From NCBI RefSeq assembly GCF_902809835.1, contig NZ_CADDWM010000002.1, positions 39,973 to 103,972 on the forward strand: a DNA stretch of 64,000 bases, in the 5' to 3' direction. The position numbers and the translations under genes were made by a program. Under the pieces are notes generated by a model. That model did not search any database. It was not told where the DNA came from and was given only the letters and a program-made list of their open reading frames with translations. Shown here one piece after another: positions 9,040 to 16,233 of this stretch (position 1 is the first letter of the stretch; each line of letters opens with the position of its first letter). The stretch comes from Agromyces sp. Marseille-P2726. GTDB lineage: Bacteria > Actinomycetota > Actinomycetes > Actinomycetales > Microbacteriaceae.

Positions 9040-10479
9040 TCACTCGATGCCGAAGTGCTCCTTCAGCGCGAGCTTCGCCGCGTACCACCCGTTCATCCCG
9101 TGCACGGCTGGCCCCGGCGGCGTCGCGCTCGAGCAGAGGTACACCCGCGGCAGCGGCGTGCGCCACGGCTTCGGCGACACCACCGGACGCTTCACGAGCT
9201 GCCACATGCTGAACTCGCCAGCGTAAATGTCTCCCCCGACGTAGTTGGCGTTATGCGCGGCGAGGTCGGTCGCCGTGCGGTGCGCCGAGCCGAGCACGAG
9301 GTCGCGGAATCCGGGCGCGAACCGCTCCACCTCCCGGGTGATGAGCTCGGTGGCATCGAGCGTCGACCCGGCCGGCACGTGGGTGTACGCCCAGAGCACG
9401 TGCTTGCCGCGCGGCGCACGGGTCGGGTCGAGCACGCTCGGCTGCGTGACGAGGACGTACGGATGCCGCGGCGCCGCGTCGTCGACTCCAGGCTGGAGCC
9501 CGCGCGCCACCGCGTTCTCGGCCGCGGCGATCTCCTCTCGGCTGCCGCCCAGGTGCACCGTGGGCGCGAGCGCGACCTCGGGGTTGGTCCACGGCACGGG
9601 ACCGCTGAGCGCGAAGTCCACCTTCGCGACGCCCGAACCGTAGCGGTATCGCCGGATGGCGCTCCGGTACGTCCACGGGAGATCGGCCGTGAGCAGGAGC
9701 TCGGGCGCGGTGTCGAGCAGCACGACCCCGGCACCTCCCGTCACCTCGGCGAGGCGGCGCACCGGGGCATCCGTCACGATCCGGCCGCCGAGCGCGCGCA
9801 ACTCGTTCGCGAGCGCATCGGCGATGACCTGCGAGCCGCCCCTCGGGAAGCCCCATCCCACGCCGTGCGCGTGCATGGCGAGCAGGAGCCCGGCGCCCGC
9901 CGGCCCGAGCGACGGCATGGGGCCAGCGGCGTGGGCGACGACCCCGGAGAAGAGGGCGGGCGCGACGTCGCCCGAGAATCGCGAGTTCCAGGCCGACGTG
10001 CCCTGCTCGAGCGCGCGGAGTCCGAACCGCAGCACGCCGATCGGGTCGCGTGGCACGCGCAGCAGCTGCGAACCGGTGAATTCGCCCACGCCGCGCCGGC
10101 GCGCGAGCAGTGGCGCGATGAGCCGGCGCCAGGCCCGCCCGTCTGGTCCGAGGCCCTGGGCCGTTCGATCGAGGTCGCGCCAGGCCACGCCCGCCCGGCC
10201 ACCGTCGAGCGGGTGCGCGTACGAAGCCTCGGGCACGATCCAGTCGATCCGGTCGAGCAGCCCGAGCACTCGGAAGGCGGGCGAGGCGAGCGCAGCCGGA
10301 TGCACCGCCGAGCAGACGTCGTGCCAGTACCCGGGCAGGGTGATCCCGGCCGAACGCAGGCCGCCGCCGATCGACGACTCCGCCTCGAGCAGTCGCACCG
10401 ACAGCCCGGCTCGGGCGGCCACGACCGCGGCGACCAGCCCGTTCGGGCCGCTGCCGACGACCGTGACGTCGACGGTCAC
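9040..10479 (-). CDS. FAD-dependent oxidoreductase, phytoene-desaturase-like (PYROXD2-type)
   Basis: 479 aa flavoprotein of the NAD(P)/FAD-dependent amine-oxidase/phytoene-desaturase superfamily. The N-terminal dinucleotide fold is VVGSGPNGLVAAVVAARAG followed by the Glu-ending beta strand LLEAESSIGGG; the C-terminal FAD contact is PGPAVHGMNGW. It resembles PYROXD2-type proteins more than true carotenoid CrtI, which is present separately at 62349-63989. The substrate is unknown. GTG start at 10479; the NUDIX gene upstream ends 4 nt earlier on the same strand, so the two are likely co-transcribed. Confidence 0.8.
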   Translation of the reverse strand: MTVDVTVVGSGPNGLVAAVVAARAGLSVRLLEAESSIGGGLRSAGITLPGYWHDVCSAVHPAALASPAFRVLGLLDRIDWIVPEASYAHPLDGGRAGVAWRDLDRTAQGLGPDGRAWRRLIAPLLARRRGVGEFTGSQLLRVPRDPIGVLRFGLRALEQGTSAWNSRFSGDVAPALFSGVVAHAAGPMPSLGPAGAGLLLAMHAHGVGWGFPRGGSQVIADALANELRALGGRIVTDAPVRRLAEVTGGAGVVLLDTAPELLLTADLPWTYRSAIRRYRYGSGVAKVDFALSGPVPWTNPEVALAPTVHLGGSREEIAAAENAVARGLQPGVDDAAPRHPYVLVTQPSVLDPTRAPRGKHVLWAYTHVPAGSTLDATELITREVERFAPGFRDLVLGSAHRTATDLAAHNANYVGGDIYAGEFSMWQLVKRPVVSPKPWRTPLPRVYLCSSATPPGPAVHGMNGWYAAKLALKEHFGIE

Positions 10480-10483
10480 CCCG

Positions 10484-11223
10484 TCAGAATCCGGTTCCCA
10501 GCGTGTTGATGTAGACCCACGGAAGCCGGTCCATCACGAGCCGGTGCTGGTTGCCCTGGGCGTCGGGCGCATCGTCGGGAACGTCGGGGCGGTCGTCCTG
10601 GTGCTCGCGCTGGGCCTCGTACTCGTCGCCTCCTGCCAGATGACCGTCGAGCGGTCGTCGCTGAACCGGCTGACGTACGGCGTGACGTCGCCCGAGCTCA
10701 GCTCGGCCAACGCCTCCTCGACGGATGCCGCGCGCTGCAGTCCGTGCAGGGTGACCCAGGTCGGCGGCCACAGCGTCATGCTGCCGGCGGCGTGCCGATC
10801 GAGCGCGTCGACCGGTCGGATCCACTCGACCGCCATCACCTCATTCGGGTCGGGACGGATCTCGCCGTCGGGAACCCGCACCGCGAAGAAGGTGGTGCCG
10901 AGCTGCTTGGGCGATCCCTTCGGGGGCGTCCAGTGCGAGAAGGGCACGAGGTCGTAGCGGTCGAGCTCGAGTCCGATCTCCTCGCGGGTCTCGCGCACGG
11001 CGGCGCGTCGAGCGGCGTCTTCGGTGTCGAGTCGCCCGCCCGCGGCATCCGCCTCGTCGACCGCACCGCCGGGGAACACCCACGCGCCCGCGAACGAGCC
11101 GCGATCGCGGGGGCGTTCCGCCAGGAGCACCTCGAGGCCGCGCTCACCGTCGCGGAGGAGCACCACGGTGGCGGCCGAGCCCGGAACCTCGTCGTTCATC
11201 AGGGATTCAAGGTCGCTGTCCAT
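10484..11223 (-). CDS. NUDIX hydrolase, reading frame broken near the 3' end
   Basis: NUDIX-fold hydrolase of nucleoside-diphosphate derivatives. The Nudix box is visible (GGAVDEAD, then AAVRETREEIGLEL). The open frame from ATG 11223 would stop at 10534, but after STVIWQE (about 10630) it turns into a Thr/Pro/Arg-rich shadow. The other frame at that point gives GDEYEAQREHQD and a plausible end, MDRLPWVYINTLGTGF, stopping at 10484. One missing G in the GGAGGCG run (10628-10635 on the plus strand) would join them. ATG 11223 follows TAGTCT by 6 nt (leaderless type). The downstream FAD oxidoreductase begins 4 nt after the restored stop. Confidence 0.75.
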
Positions 11224-11303
11224 GTGTTCAGACTAGGCCCGTCACCCGGCTGGCGCACCGGTCGCGACGCCGTCGTCGCACCGGGCGCGACTACACTTCG
11301 GGC

Positions 11304-12119
11304 ATGCAGCTGTCCAGACTCCGGCACACCGACGACGAGGCCGTCTCTCCGCTCGCGACGCTCGTGCGAGCCCCCAATCCGGGGCCGATGACGCTCGACG
11401 GCACGAACTCCTATGTGCTGCGCTCCGAGGGCTCGACGTCGGTCATCGTCGTCGATCCGGGGCCGTCGGATGCCGCGCACCTCGACCGGCTCGCCTCGTA
11501 CGGGCCGGTCGAGCTCGTGCTGCTCACGCACCACCACGCCGATCACAGCGAGGCGCTCGCAGAGTTCGCGGAGCTCACGGGCGCGCCCGTGCGCGCGATC
11601 GACGCAACGTACTGCGTCGGCGCCGCCCCGCTCGTCGACGGCGAGCGCATCACGGCGGCGGGGGTCGAGCTCGACGTCGTGGCGACCCCGGGCCACACCT
11701 CCGACTCGGTCTGCTTCGCGCTGCCGCACGACGACGACCACGGCACGATCCTCACGGGCGACACCGTGCTCGGGCGGGGCACGACGATCATCGCGGATCC
11801 CGACGGCGCGCTCGGTCCGTACCTCGCGTCGCTCGAGCGTCTGCTCGCGCACGCCCGGGCCGCCGGTGGACCGGTCGCGGTGCTGCCCGGGCACGGTCCG
11901 GTGCTGCGCGACCTCGCGTCGGTCTGCGACGACTACCTCGCGCACCGGGCGCAACGTCTCGACCAGGTGCGGGCTGCGCTCCGCGAGCTCGGCGAGGACG
12001 CCTCGCCCGAAGCGGTCACCGACGTGGTCTATGCAGACACGGATGCCTCGGTGCGATTCGCAGCCGAGGCATCCGTTCGGGCTCAGCTCGCCTACCTTCG
12101 GGGCATGGCGACGAGCTGA
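11304..12119 (+). CDS. MBL-fold metallo-hydrolase
   Basis: 271 aa metallo-beta-lactamase-fold hydrolase, cytoplasmic (no signal peptide). Metal motif THHHADHSE (about 75-82) with further ligands in TPGHTSDS and GDTV, and C-terminal GHGP. The N-terminal NPGPMTLDGTNSYVL is typical of the LACTB2/glyoxalase-II-like branch (possible RNase or thioesterase activity), so beta-lactam hydrolysis is not implied. ATG 11304 follows TACACT by 6 nt (leaderless). Divergent from the NUDIX gene across 80 bp. Confidence 0.85.
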   Translation: MQLSRLRHTDDEAVSPLATLVRAPNPGPMTLDGTNSYVLRSEGSTSVIVVDPGPSDAAHLDRLASYGPVELVLLTHHHADHSEALAEFAELTGAPVRAIDATYCVGAAPLVDGERITAAGVELDVVATPGHTSDSVCFALPHDDDHGTILTGDTVLGRGTTIIADPDGALGPYLASLERLLAHARAAGGPVAVLPGHGPVLRDLASVCDDYLAHRAQRLDQVRAALRELGEDASPEAVTDVVYADTDASVRFAAEASVRAQLAYLRGMATS

Positions 12120-12135
12120 CGTGGGGTCGGGGTCG

Positions 12136-12708
12136 TCAGGCGGCGACCGCGAAGCCGGCGTTCCAGCCGACCTTCTCCTGCACCGCGAGCGTGAGCTGCA
12201 GGAAGCCGACGGCCTCGAGTTCGCGGGCGCGGCTCAGGCGGCCGGCGTCGATGGCGTTGAGGCCACCGGCGCGCACGACATCGGCGAGGGCCTGCTTGGC
12301 CACCTCGTCGTCACCGGCGATGAGCACGGTGGTGGGCTGGCCGCCCACGGTCTTCGATGCGAGCGTCGCCGCGAAGTTGGTGTTGAACGCCTTCAGCACC
12401 CGGGACTCGGGCAGCTGCTCGGCGAGCTCGGCGGCCTTGGAGCCGTCGGCGGGGACGACGAGCGAGTCGAACGTCTCGAAGTCCAGGGGGTTCGTGATGT
12501 CGACGACGATCTTGCCGGCGAGCTGGTCGCGGCGCGCCTCGACGATCTCGGCGAGTGCGGGATGCGGCACGGCGAGCACGACGATGTCGCCGTTGATGGG
12601 CTCGGAGACGTCGCGGCCGACGAATTCGACGGTGTTGCCGCCCGCGGCGACGATGCCGCCGATCGCGGTGCCCATGTTGCCCGAACCGATGATGCTGACG
12701 GTGGTCAT
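12136..12708 (-). CDS. NAD(P)-binding reductase, F420-dependent NADP-reductase-like
   Basis: 190 aa single-domain Rossmann protein: VSIIGSGNMGTAIGGIVAAGG at the N-terminus, VVLAVPH, DITNPLDFET, and LKAFNTNFAATLA, matching the NADP oxidoreductase coenzyme-F420-dependent (PF03807) family used for NADPH-cofactor exchange or small-substrate reduction. Start ATG 12708 has GGAGGAGC 5-6 nt upstream. It is divergent from a MarR regulator with palindromes between the two starts, so it is probably that regulator's target. Confidence 0.82.
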   Translation of the reverse strand: MTTVSIIGSGNMGTAIGGIVAAGGNTVEFVGRDVSEPINGDIVVLAVPHPALAEIVEARRDQLAGKIVVDITNPLDFETFDSLVVPADGSKAAELAEQLPESRVLKAFNTNFAATLASKTVGGQPTTVLIAGDDEVAKQALADVVRAGGLNAIDAGRLSRARELEAVGFLQLTLAVQEKVGWNAGFAVAA

Positions 12709-12740
12709 TGTGCTCCTCCTCGCGCCCTGCGACGCGTTGG

Positions 12741-12788
12741 TTGTCGTTACAACTAACACCATAGCGCAGTTCAGTTGTTGCGTCAACT
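12741..12788. promoter_or_regulatory. Divergent promoter/operator for reductase and MarR genes
   Basis: Two palindromes lie between the divergent starts: TTGT-CGTT-ACAA at 12741-12752 and AGTTG-TTGCGT-CAACT at 12773-12788. Both sit beside a shared CAACTAA(C/T)A element (near 12750 and 12784), giving a two-site layout. TAGGAT lies 6 nt before the MarR ATG (12808), so the second site abuts its promoter. Autoregulation by the MarR product is the natural reading, which is inference. Confidence 0.6.
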
Positions 12789-12807
12789 AATACGGTAGGA
12801 TGGGTGC

Positions 12808-13329
12808 ATGAGCACCGAGACGAGATGGCTGAGCACCGAGGAGTCCGCGGCCTGGGTGCGCCTCGTCGCACTCACCGAATTGCTGCCGGGCGCCCTCGAC
12901 GCGCAGCTCCTGCGCGACGCCGGCCTGACCCACTTCGAGTACGGCGCGCTGATGGCCCTTGCGGATGCCTCGGATCGCACCATGCGCATGACCGAACTCG
13001 CGGCCCGCACGAACGCGACCCTTCCCCGCCTCTCGCACGTCGCCCGCCGCCTCGAGGAGCGCGGGCTGATCGAGCGCCACCCGTGTCCCGAAGACCGTCG
13101 CGCCACGAACGCCACGATCACCGAGACGGGCCTCGCCCTGCTCGAGAGCGCCGCGCCCGGTCACGTCGACACGGTGCGCGCGAACGTGCTCGACGCGCTG
13201 ACGCCCGAGCAGCTCGGGCAGCTTTACGAGATCGCGGGCGCCGTGCTCGCGCAGCTCGATCCCGACGAACGCCTCACCGCCACCTCCTGCCAGTTCAGCG
13301 AGGGCCCGGCGCTCGCTCGCGCGGGCTGA
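12808..13329 (+). CDS. MarR family transcriptional regulator
   Basis: 173 aa winged-helix regulator. The helix-turn-helix region is MRMTELAARTNATLPRLSHVARRLEERGLIERHPCPEDRRATNA (about 55-97), with the DRR wing motif usual in MarR proteins, and dimerisation helices at both ends. It likely represses itself and the divergent reductase through the palindromes in the 99-bp gap. No Cys pair of the OhrR type is obvious in the ligand region, so the signal cannot be named. Leaderless start (TAGGAT, 6 nt, ATG). Confidence 0.88.
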   Translation: MSTETRWLSTEESAAWVRLVALTELLPGALDAQLLRDAGLTHFEYGALMALADASDRTMRMTELAARTNATLPRLSHVARRLEERGLIERHPCPEDRRATNATITETGLALLESAAPGHVDTVRANVLDALTPEQLGQLYEIAGAVLAQLDPDERLTATSCQFSEGPALARAG

Positions 13330-13403
13330 CGGTTCCGCCGACAGCAGCACTGCTCACGGCAGCATCCACCCCACGGATGCCGCGACCGTCGCACGCTGGA
13401 GGC

Positions 13404-14027
13404 ATGACCGACACCGAATCCCCACCGATCCACCCGATCGACGTCGAACTGACCCGCCGGCTGTACCACGAGCGCATCGTCGTGCTCGGCGAGGAGCTCG
13501 ACCAGGCCGGCGGCAACCGCATCTGCGCGCAGCTCGTCACCCTCGCCGCCGACGACCCGCGTCGCGACATCCGCTTCTGGATCAACTCGCCCGGCGGCTC
13601 CGTCACGGCGATGCTCGCCATCGCCGACGTCATGCGATCGATCCCGAACGATGTCGCGACCATCGCCGTCGGCATGGCGGCGAGCGCGGGGCAGTTCCTG
13701 CTCTCGGCGGGCACCCGCGGCAAGCGCTTCGCCCTGCCGCACGCGCGCATCCTCATGCACCAGGGCTCGGCGGGCATCGGCGGCACCGCGGTCGACGTCG
13801 AGCTGCAGGCCGACGACCTGCGCTTCACGCGCGACACCGTGCTCGCCATCACCGCCGAGAACACGGGCCAGCCGATCGAGCGCATCATCGAGGACTCGCC
13901 GCGCGACCGCTGGTACACCGCCGCCGCGGCCGTGGAATACGGCTTCCTCGACCGCGTCGTCGACGGCTTCGACGAGATGCTCCCCCGGGTCCCGCGACCC
14001 ACGACCGGATTGCAGGTGCCGGCATGA
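13404..14027 (+). CDS. clpP: ATP-dependent Clp protease proteolytic subunit, catalytically complete paralog
   Basis: 207 aa ClpP-family serine peptidase. Triad residues are in place: Ser94 in GMAASAGQ, His119 in LMHQGS, Asp168 in PRDRWY. The oxyanion stretch NSPGGSVTAML is intact. The N-terminus is short and lacks the usual IPMVIE-like axial segment, which its neighbour has. ATG 13404 is preceded by CTGGAGG. It overlaps the next clpP by 4 nt (ATGA), so the two subunits are made together and probably assemble into a mixed tetradecamer. Housekeeping clpP genes normally sit next to clpX; this separate pair resembles the accessory clpP pairs of other actinobacteria. Confidence 0.92.
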   Translation: MTDTESPPIHPIDVELTRRLYHERIVVLGEELDQAGGNRICAQLVTLAADDPRRDIRFWINSPGGSVTAMLAIADVMRSIPNDVATIAVGMAASAGQFLLSAGTRGKRFALPHARILMHQGSAGIGGTAVDVELQADDLRFTRDTVLAITAENTGQPIERIIEDSPRDRWYTAAAAVEYGFLDRVVDGFDEMLPRVPRPTTGLQVPA

Positions 14028-14629
14028 CGAGCTACACGATTCCGTACGTCGTCGAGAAGCGCGGCAACACCGAGCGCACCATGGACGTCTACAGCCGACT
14101 GCTCTCAGAGCGCATCGTCTACCTCGGCACCGAGATCGACGACGGCGTGGCGAACGCGCTCATCGCGCAGCTGCTGCACCTCGCCTCCGACGGCAGCGAC
14201 ACGCCGATCAGCCTCTACGTGAACTCGCCGGGTGGATCGCCGGGCGCTGCGCTCGCGGTGTACGACACGATGCAGCACATCCGACCGGATGTCGCGACCA
14301 CGTGCGTGGGCCAGGCGGGCGGGCCGGCGGCGGTGCTCCTCGCCGGAGGCGCGAAGGGGATGCGCGGCATCCTCCCCCACGGCCGCGTCGTGCTGCATCA
14401 GCCGTCGACGCAGGGCCGCGGCGCGATCCCCGACCTCATCATCCACGCCGACGAGGTGGTGCGCGTGCGGGCCGAGCTGGAGGCGGCGCTCGCCGCCGAC
14501 ACCGGGCGCGACCCGTCAATGCTGCGGCGCGACACCGACCGCGACCTGATCCTGCCGGCCGCCGCCGCCGTCGAGTACGGGCTCGTCGACCGCGTGCTGT
14601 CGACACCGGCGGGAATCCCGGCCGCGTGA
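14024..14629 (+). CDS. clpP: ClpP-family subunit lacking the nucleophilic serine
   Basis: 201 aa ClpP homolog. Aligned with its upstream partner, GMAAS (Ser) corresponds to GQAGG, so residue 100 is Gly where the nucleophile should be; His125 (VLHQPS) and Asp174 (TDRDLIL) remain. It keeps the typical ClpP N-terminus (TIPYVVEKRGNTERTMDVYSRLL) that the partner lacks. This pattern recalls ClpR-type inactive subunits: it may shape the ring, pore and ATPase docking while the partner cuts, which is inference. It overlaps the partner by 4 nt; its stop codon lies inside the first unit of a tandem repeat. Confidence 0.88.
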   Translation: MTSYTIPYVVEKRGNTERTMDVYSRLLSERIVYLGTEIDDGVANALIAQLLHLASDGSDTPISLYVNSPGGSPGAALAVYDTMQHIRPDVATTCVGQAGGPAAVLLAGGAKGMRGILPHGRVVLHQPSTQGRGAIPDLIIHADEVVRVRAELEAALAADTGRDPSMLRRDTDRDLILPAAAAVEYGLVDRVLSTPAGIPAA

Positions 14630-14879
14630 CCCGAACGGGTTTCCGTGACCCCAATGGGGCCGCGTGACCCGAATGGGGCAGCGTGGCCCGAATGGGGCCG
14701 CGTGACCCCAATGGGGCCGCGTGACCCGAACGGGTTTGTAGGACGACGGCCGCTCGGTAGGACGAGTGGGCGGCGTCGCGTCCTACGAAGCGCCGAATGT
14801 CCTACAAACCCGGGAAGGGAAACGCGTCCTACGAACCCGGGAAGGGAAACGCGTCCTAGAAACCCGGGAAAGGTCAGGC
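14626..14879. repeat. Compound tandem repeat block (19-bp and 27-bp units)
   Basis: Six exact-period 19-bp units run from 14626 to 14739 (consensus GTGACCC[G/C]AA[T/C]GGGGCCGC), each with a small palindrome such as CCCCAATGGGG. Two 19-bp units starting GTAGGACGA (14738, 14757) and one starting GTCCTACGAAG (14780) follow, then three 27-bp units starting GTCCTA (14799, 14826, 14853) with a CCCGGG core. The block fills the gap between convergent clpP and XRE genes and contains the stop codons of both, so it may act as a terminator. No spacers, so it is not CRISPR. Confidence 0.9.
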
Positions 14880-15269
14880 CACGAGAAGGAACGCGTCCGT
14901 CGGCGACGACATGGCGCTTCCCCCGCCCGGGGGAACGACCACGACACCGGCAGCCGAGCCGGTGAGATCGAGTGGATGCCGCAGCATCACGGGGCTCCCG
15001 CCGAGGCGGCTCGCGACCCGGGCCACCACATCGAGCAGGTCGAGCCCGAGCGCGCCCGCGACGGACCCGAGGATCTCCGATGACGGCTCCTTGCGCCCGC
15101 GCTCGATCTCGGAGAGGTATTGCGGCGACACTCCGGCGGCCGCGGCGACCTCGGTGAGGATCCGCTCCTGCTCGAGGCGTTCGCCGCGCAGCACTTCTCC
15201 CAGCACGTGGCGCCACAACGGCCTCGACCTGCGGCCGGCGGGTGGTGAGAACTCGACGACGTCGCCCAT
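14874..15269 (-). CDS. XRE-family regulator, ClgR/PopR-like
   Basis: 131 aa helix-turn-helix protein. The HTH lies at about 19-80 (LGEVLRGERLEQERILTEVA, AAGVSPQYLSEIERGRKEPS), with the extended spacing seen in ClgR/PopR regulators of actinobacterial clp genes. The C-terminal half is flexible, Pro/Gly-rich, and the chain ends in AFLLVA, a hydrophobic Ala-terminated tail resembling Clp degrons. It is convergent to the clpP pair across the repeat block. Assignment as their regulator, and regulation by its own proteolysis, follow from the known ClgR/PopR logic and are inference. Confidence 0.78.
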   Translation of the reverse strand: MGDVVEFSPPAGRRSRPLWRHVLGEVLRGERLEQERILTEVAAAAGVSPQYLSEIERGRKEPSSEILGSVAGALGLDLLDVVARVASRLGGSPVMLRHPLDLTGSAAGVVVVPPGGGSAMSSPTDAFLLVA

Positions 15270-15340
15270 GCCGAGAGGCTATCCGCCGGTCGGCTGGCTC
15301 GACAGCCGGATCCGCTCAGAGCAGAATCGGCGCGCTCGGC

Positions 15341-15643
15341 TCAAGCCGGTTCGTAGGTGAGGCAATCGGCGTCGTCGACGCCGGGACCGATGCGAACGGA
15401 TGCCGCCGTGCACTCGAGCTTCGAGTTGTGCACGCACTCCGCGCGCTGGCACGCGCCGACGTGCGTCAGCCCCTTGTCGAGCCCGCCCTCCATGCCGAGC
15501 GGGATGAACGTCGCGCACTCGGCATCGCCCACCGACCCGCCGATGGTGACGGCGGCGGCGTGGCAGTGCGAGTGATCGTTGTACGAGCACCCGGCCACCG
15601 AGCATTCGGCGACGGCGGGCAGTTCGTCGAGCGTCATGCTCAT
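15341..15643 (-). CDS. DUF1540 domain protein, two Cys-rich repeats
   Basis: 100 aa small soluble protein with two Cys-rich units: CSVAGCSYNDHSHCHAAAV...C (about 13-45) and CQRAECVHNSKLECTAASV...C (about 65-95). These match DUF1540, presumed metal binding; function unknown. ATG 15643 was chosen because GGAGG lies 5 nt upstream; an ATG at 15685 is possible but has no SD. A candidate iron box is about 110 bp upstream, suggesting control by an IdeR/DtxR-type regulator. Confidence 0.8.
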   Translation of the reverse strand: MSMTLDELPAVAECSVAGCSYNDHSHCHAAAVTIGGSVGDAECATFIPLGMEGGLDKGLTHVGACQRAECVHNSKLECTAASVRIGPGVDDADCLTYEPA

Positions 15644-15754
15644 GGCGTCCTCCACGTGGGCCTCGACCGCTGGGATATCGGGCATGCTAGCGCCGAACAC
15701 GTGACGCCGCAGCACTCCGACTCACTTTTTCCGCAGATCACGCCGGGTTTCTGG

Positions 15755-15773
15755 TTAGGTGAGCCTCACCTAC
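15755..15773. promoter_or_regulatory. Candidate iron box (DtxR/IdeR-type operator)
   Basis: TTAGGTGAGCCTCACCTAC is a near-perfect 19-bp palindrome and closely matches the DtxR/IdeR/DmdR consensus (TTAGGTTAGGCTCACCTAA type). It overlaps the TAG stop of a 57-codon gene and lies upstream of the DUF1540 gene on the minus strand. A read-through or terminator hairpin is the alternative, but no U-tract follows. Confidence 0.65.
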
Positions 15774-15943
15774 GCGGGCGGGTTGTCGGGCTGCAGCGTC
15801 TCGATCGAGTCAGCCTCGACCGCGTTGTCGGCGTCGAGGTCGTTGACGTCGGGGCCCTCGTGGATCTCGCCGTCCTTGCCCGTCGGCTGCGGGGCGTCGG
15901 CAGGACGGGGCCGAGGGGTCCGATCGGTGCCGGGATCGGTCAT
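15770..15943 (-). CDS. Small acidic hypothetical protein (57 aa)
   Basis: A short gene with a good ribosome site (GAGGAGC, 7 nt before ATG 15943) and typical high-GC third positions. The product is Pro/Asp-rich and probably disordered (MTDPGTDRTPRPRPADAPQP at the start, ETLQPDNPPA at the end). No domain recognised. It lies between the DUF1540 gene and a divergent membrane/NhaA operon. Confidence 0.6.
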   Translation of the reverse strand: MTDPGTDRTPRPRPADAPQPTGKDGEIHEGPDVNDLDADNAVEADSIETLQPDNPPA

Positions 15944-16124
15944 GGTGCACGCTCCTCATTCGGTTCTCCTCTCAGCGTCGGGCGGGGCGCGACCTCCGTC
16001 AACCGCTTGACTCGCCGGCCGTTCGCGATCCGAACCGGGGGAGGTTCCCGATCCGAATCGGGTGAACTGGAGAACGGTGCACTCGCAGGACAGAATGGAG
16101 CCCAAGACTTTCGGAGGTTTGGCA

Positions 16125-16229
16125 ATGTCCCCTGAATTCGTGCTCTGGTCGATCCTCGGCGTGATCGCCGCCGTCGTCGCCGTTCTGGGCGTCGCCGCGG
16201 CCTGGTCGATGGTCAAGGCGCCGCGCTGA
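16125..16229 (+). CDS. Single-pass membrane micropeptide (34 aa) before nhaA
   Basis: A 34-residue product with one membrane helix (WSILGVIAAVVAVLGVAAAW) flanked by MSPEF and VKAPR. CGGAGG lies 8 nt before ATG 16125. The stop is 4 nt before the nhaA start, so translation is likely coupled. It could be a small accessory subunit of the antiporter (compare KdpF-like peptides), which is inference. Confidence 0.6.
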   Translation: MSPEFVLWSILGVIAAVVAVLGVAAAWSMVKAPR

Positions 16230-16233
16230 GCGG

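Noticed and set aside
9040..10479. Second carotenoid desaturase (crtI paralog)
   Set aside because: Sequence and context resemble PYROXD2-type oxidoreductases; the true crtI is in the crt operon.
11304..12119. Beta-lactamase resistance gene
   Set aside because: The fold is MBL but there is no signal peptide and the motifs match the LACTB2/glyoxalase-II-like branch.
14626..14879. CRISPR array
   Set aside because: Units are contiguous with no unique spacers, and no cas genes are present.
15755..15773. Intrinsic terminator of the small acidic gene
   Set aside because: The palindrome has no U-tract and matches the iron-box consensus better; kept as a regulatory site with moderate confidence.
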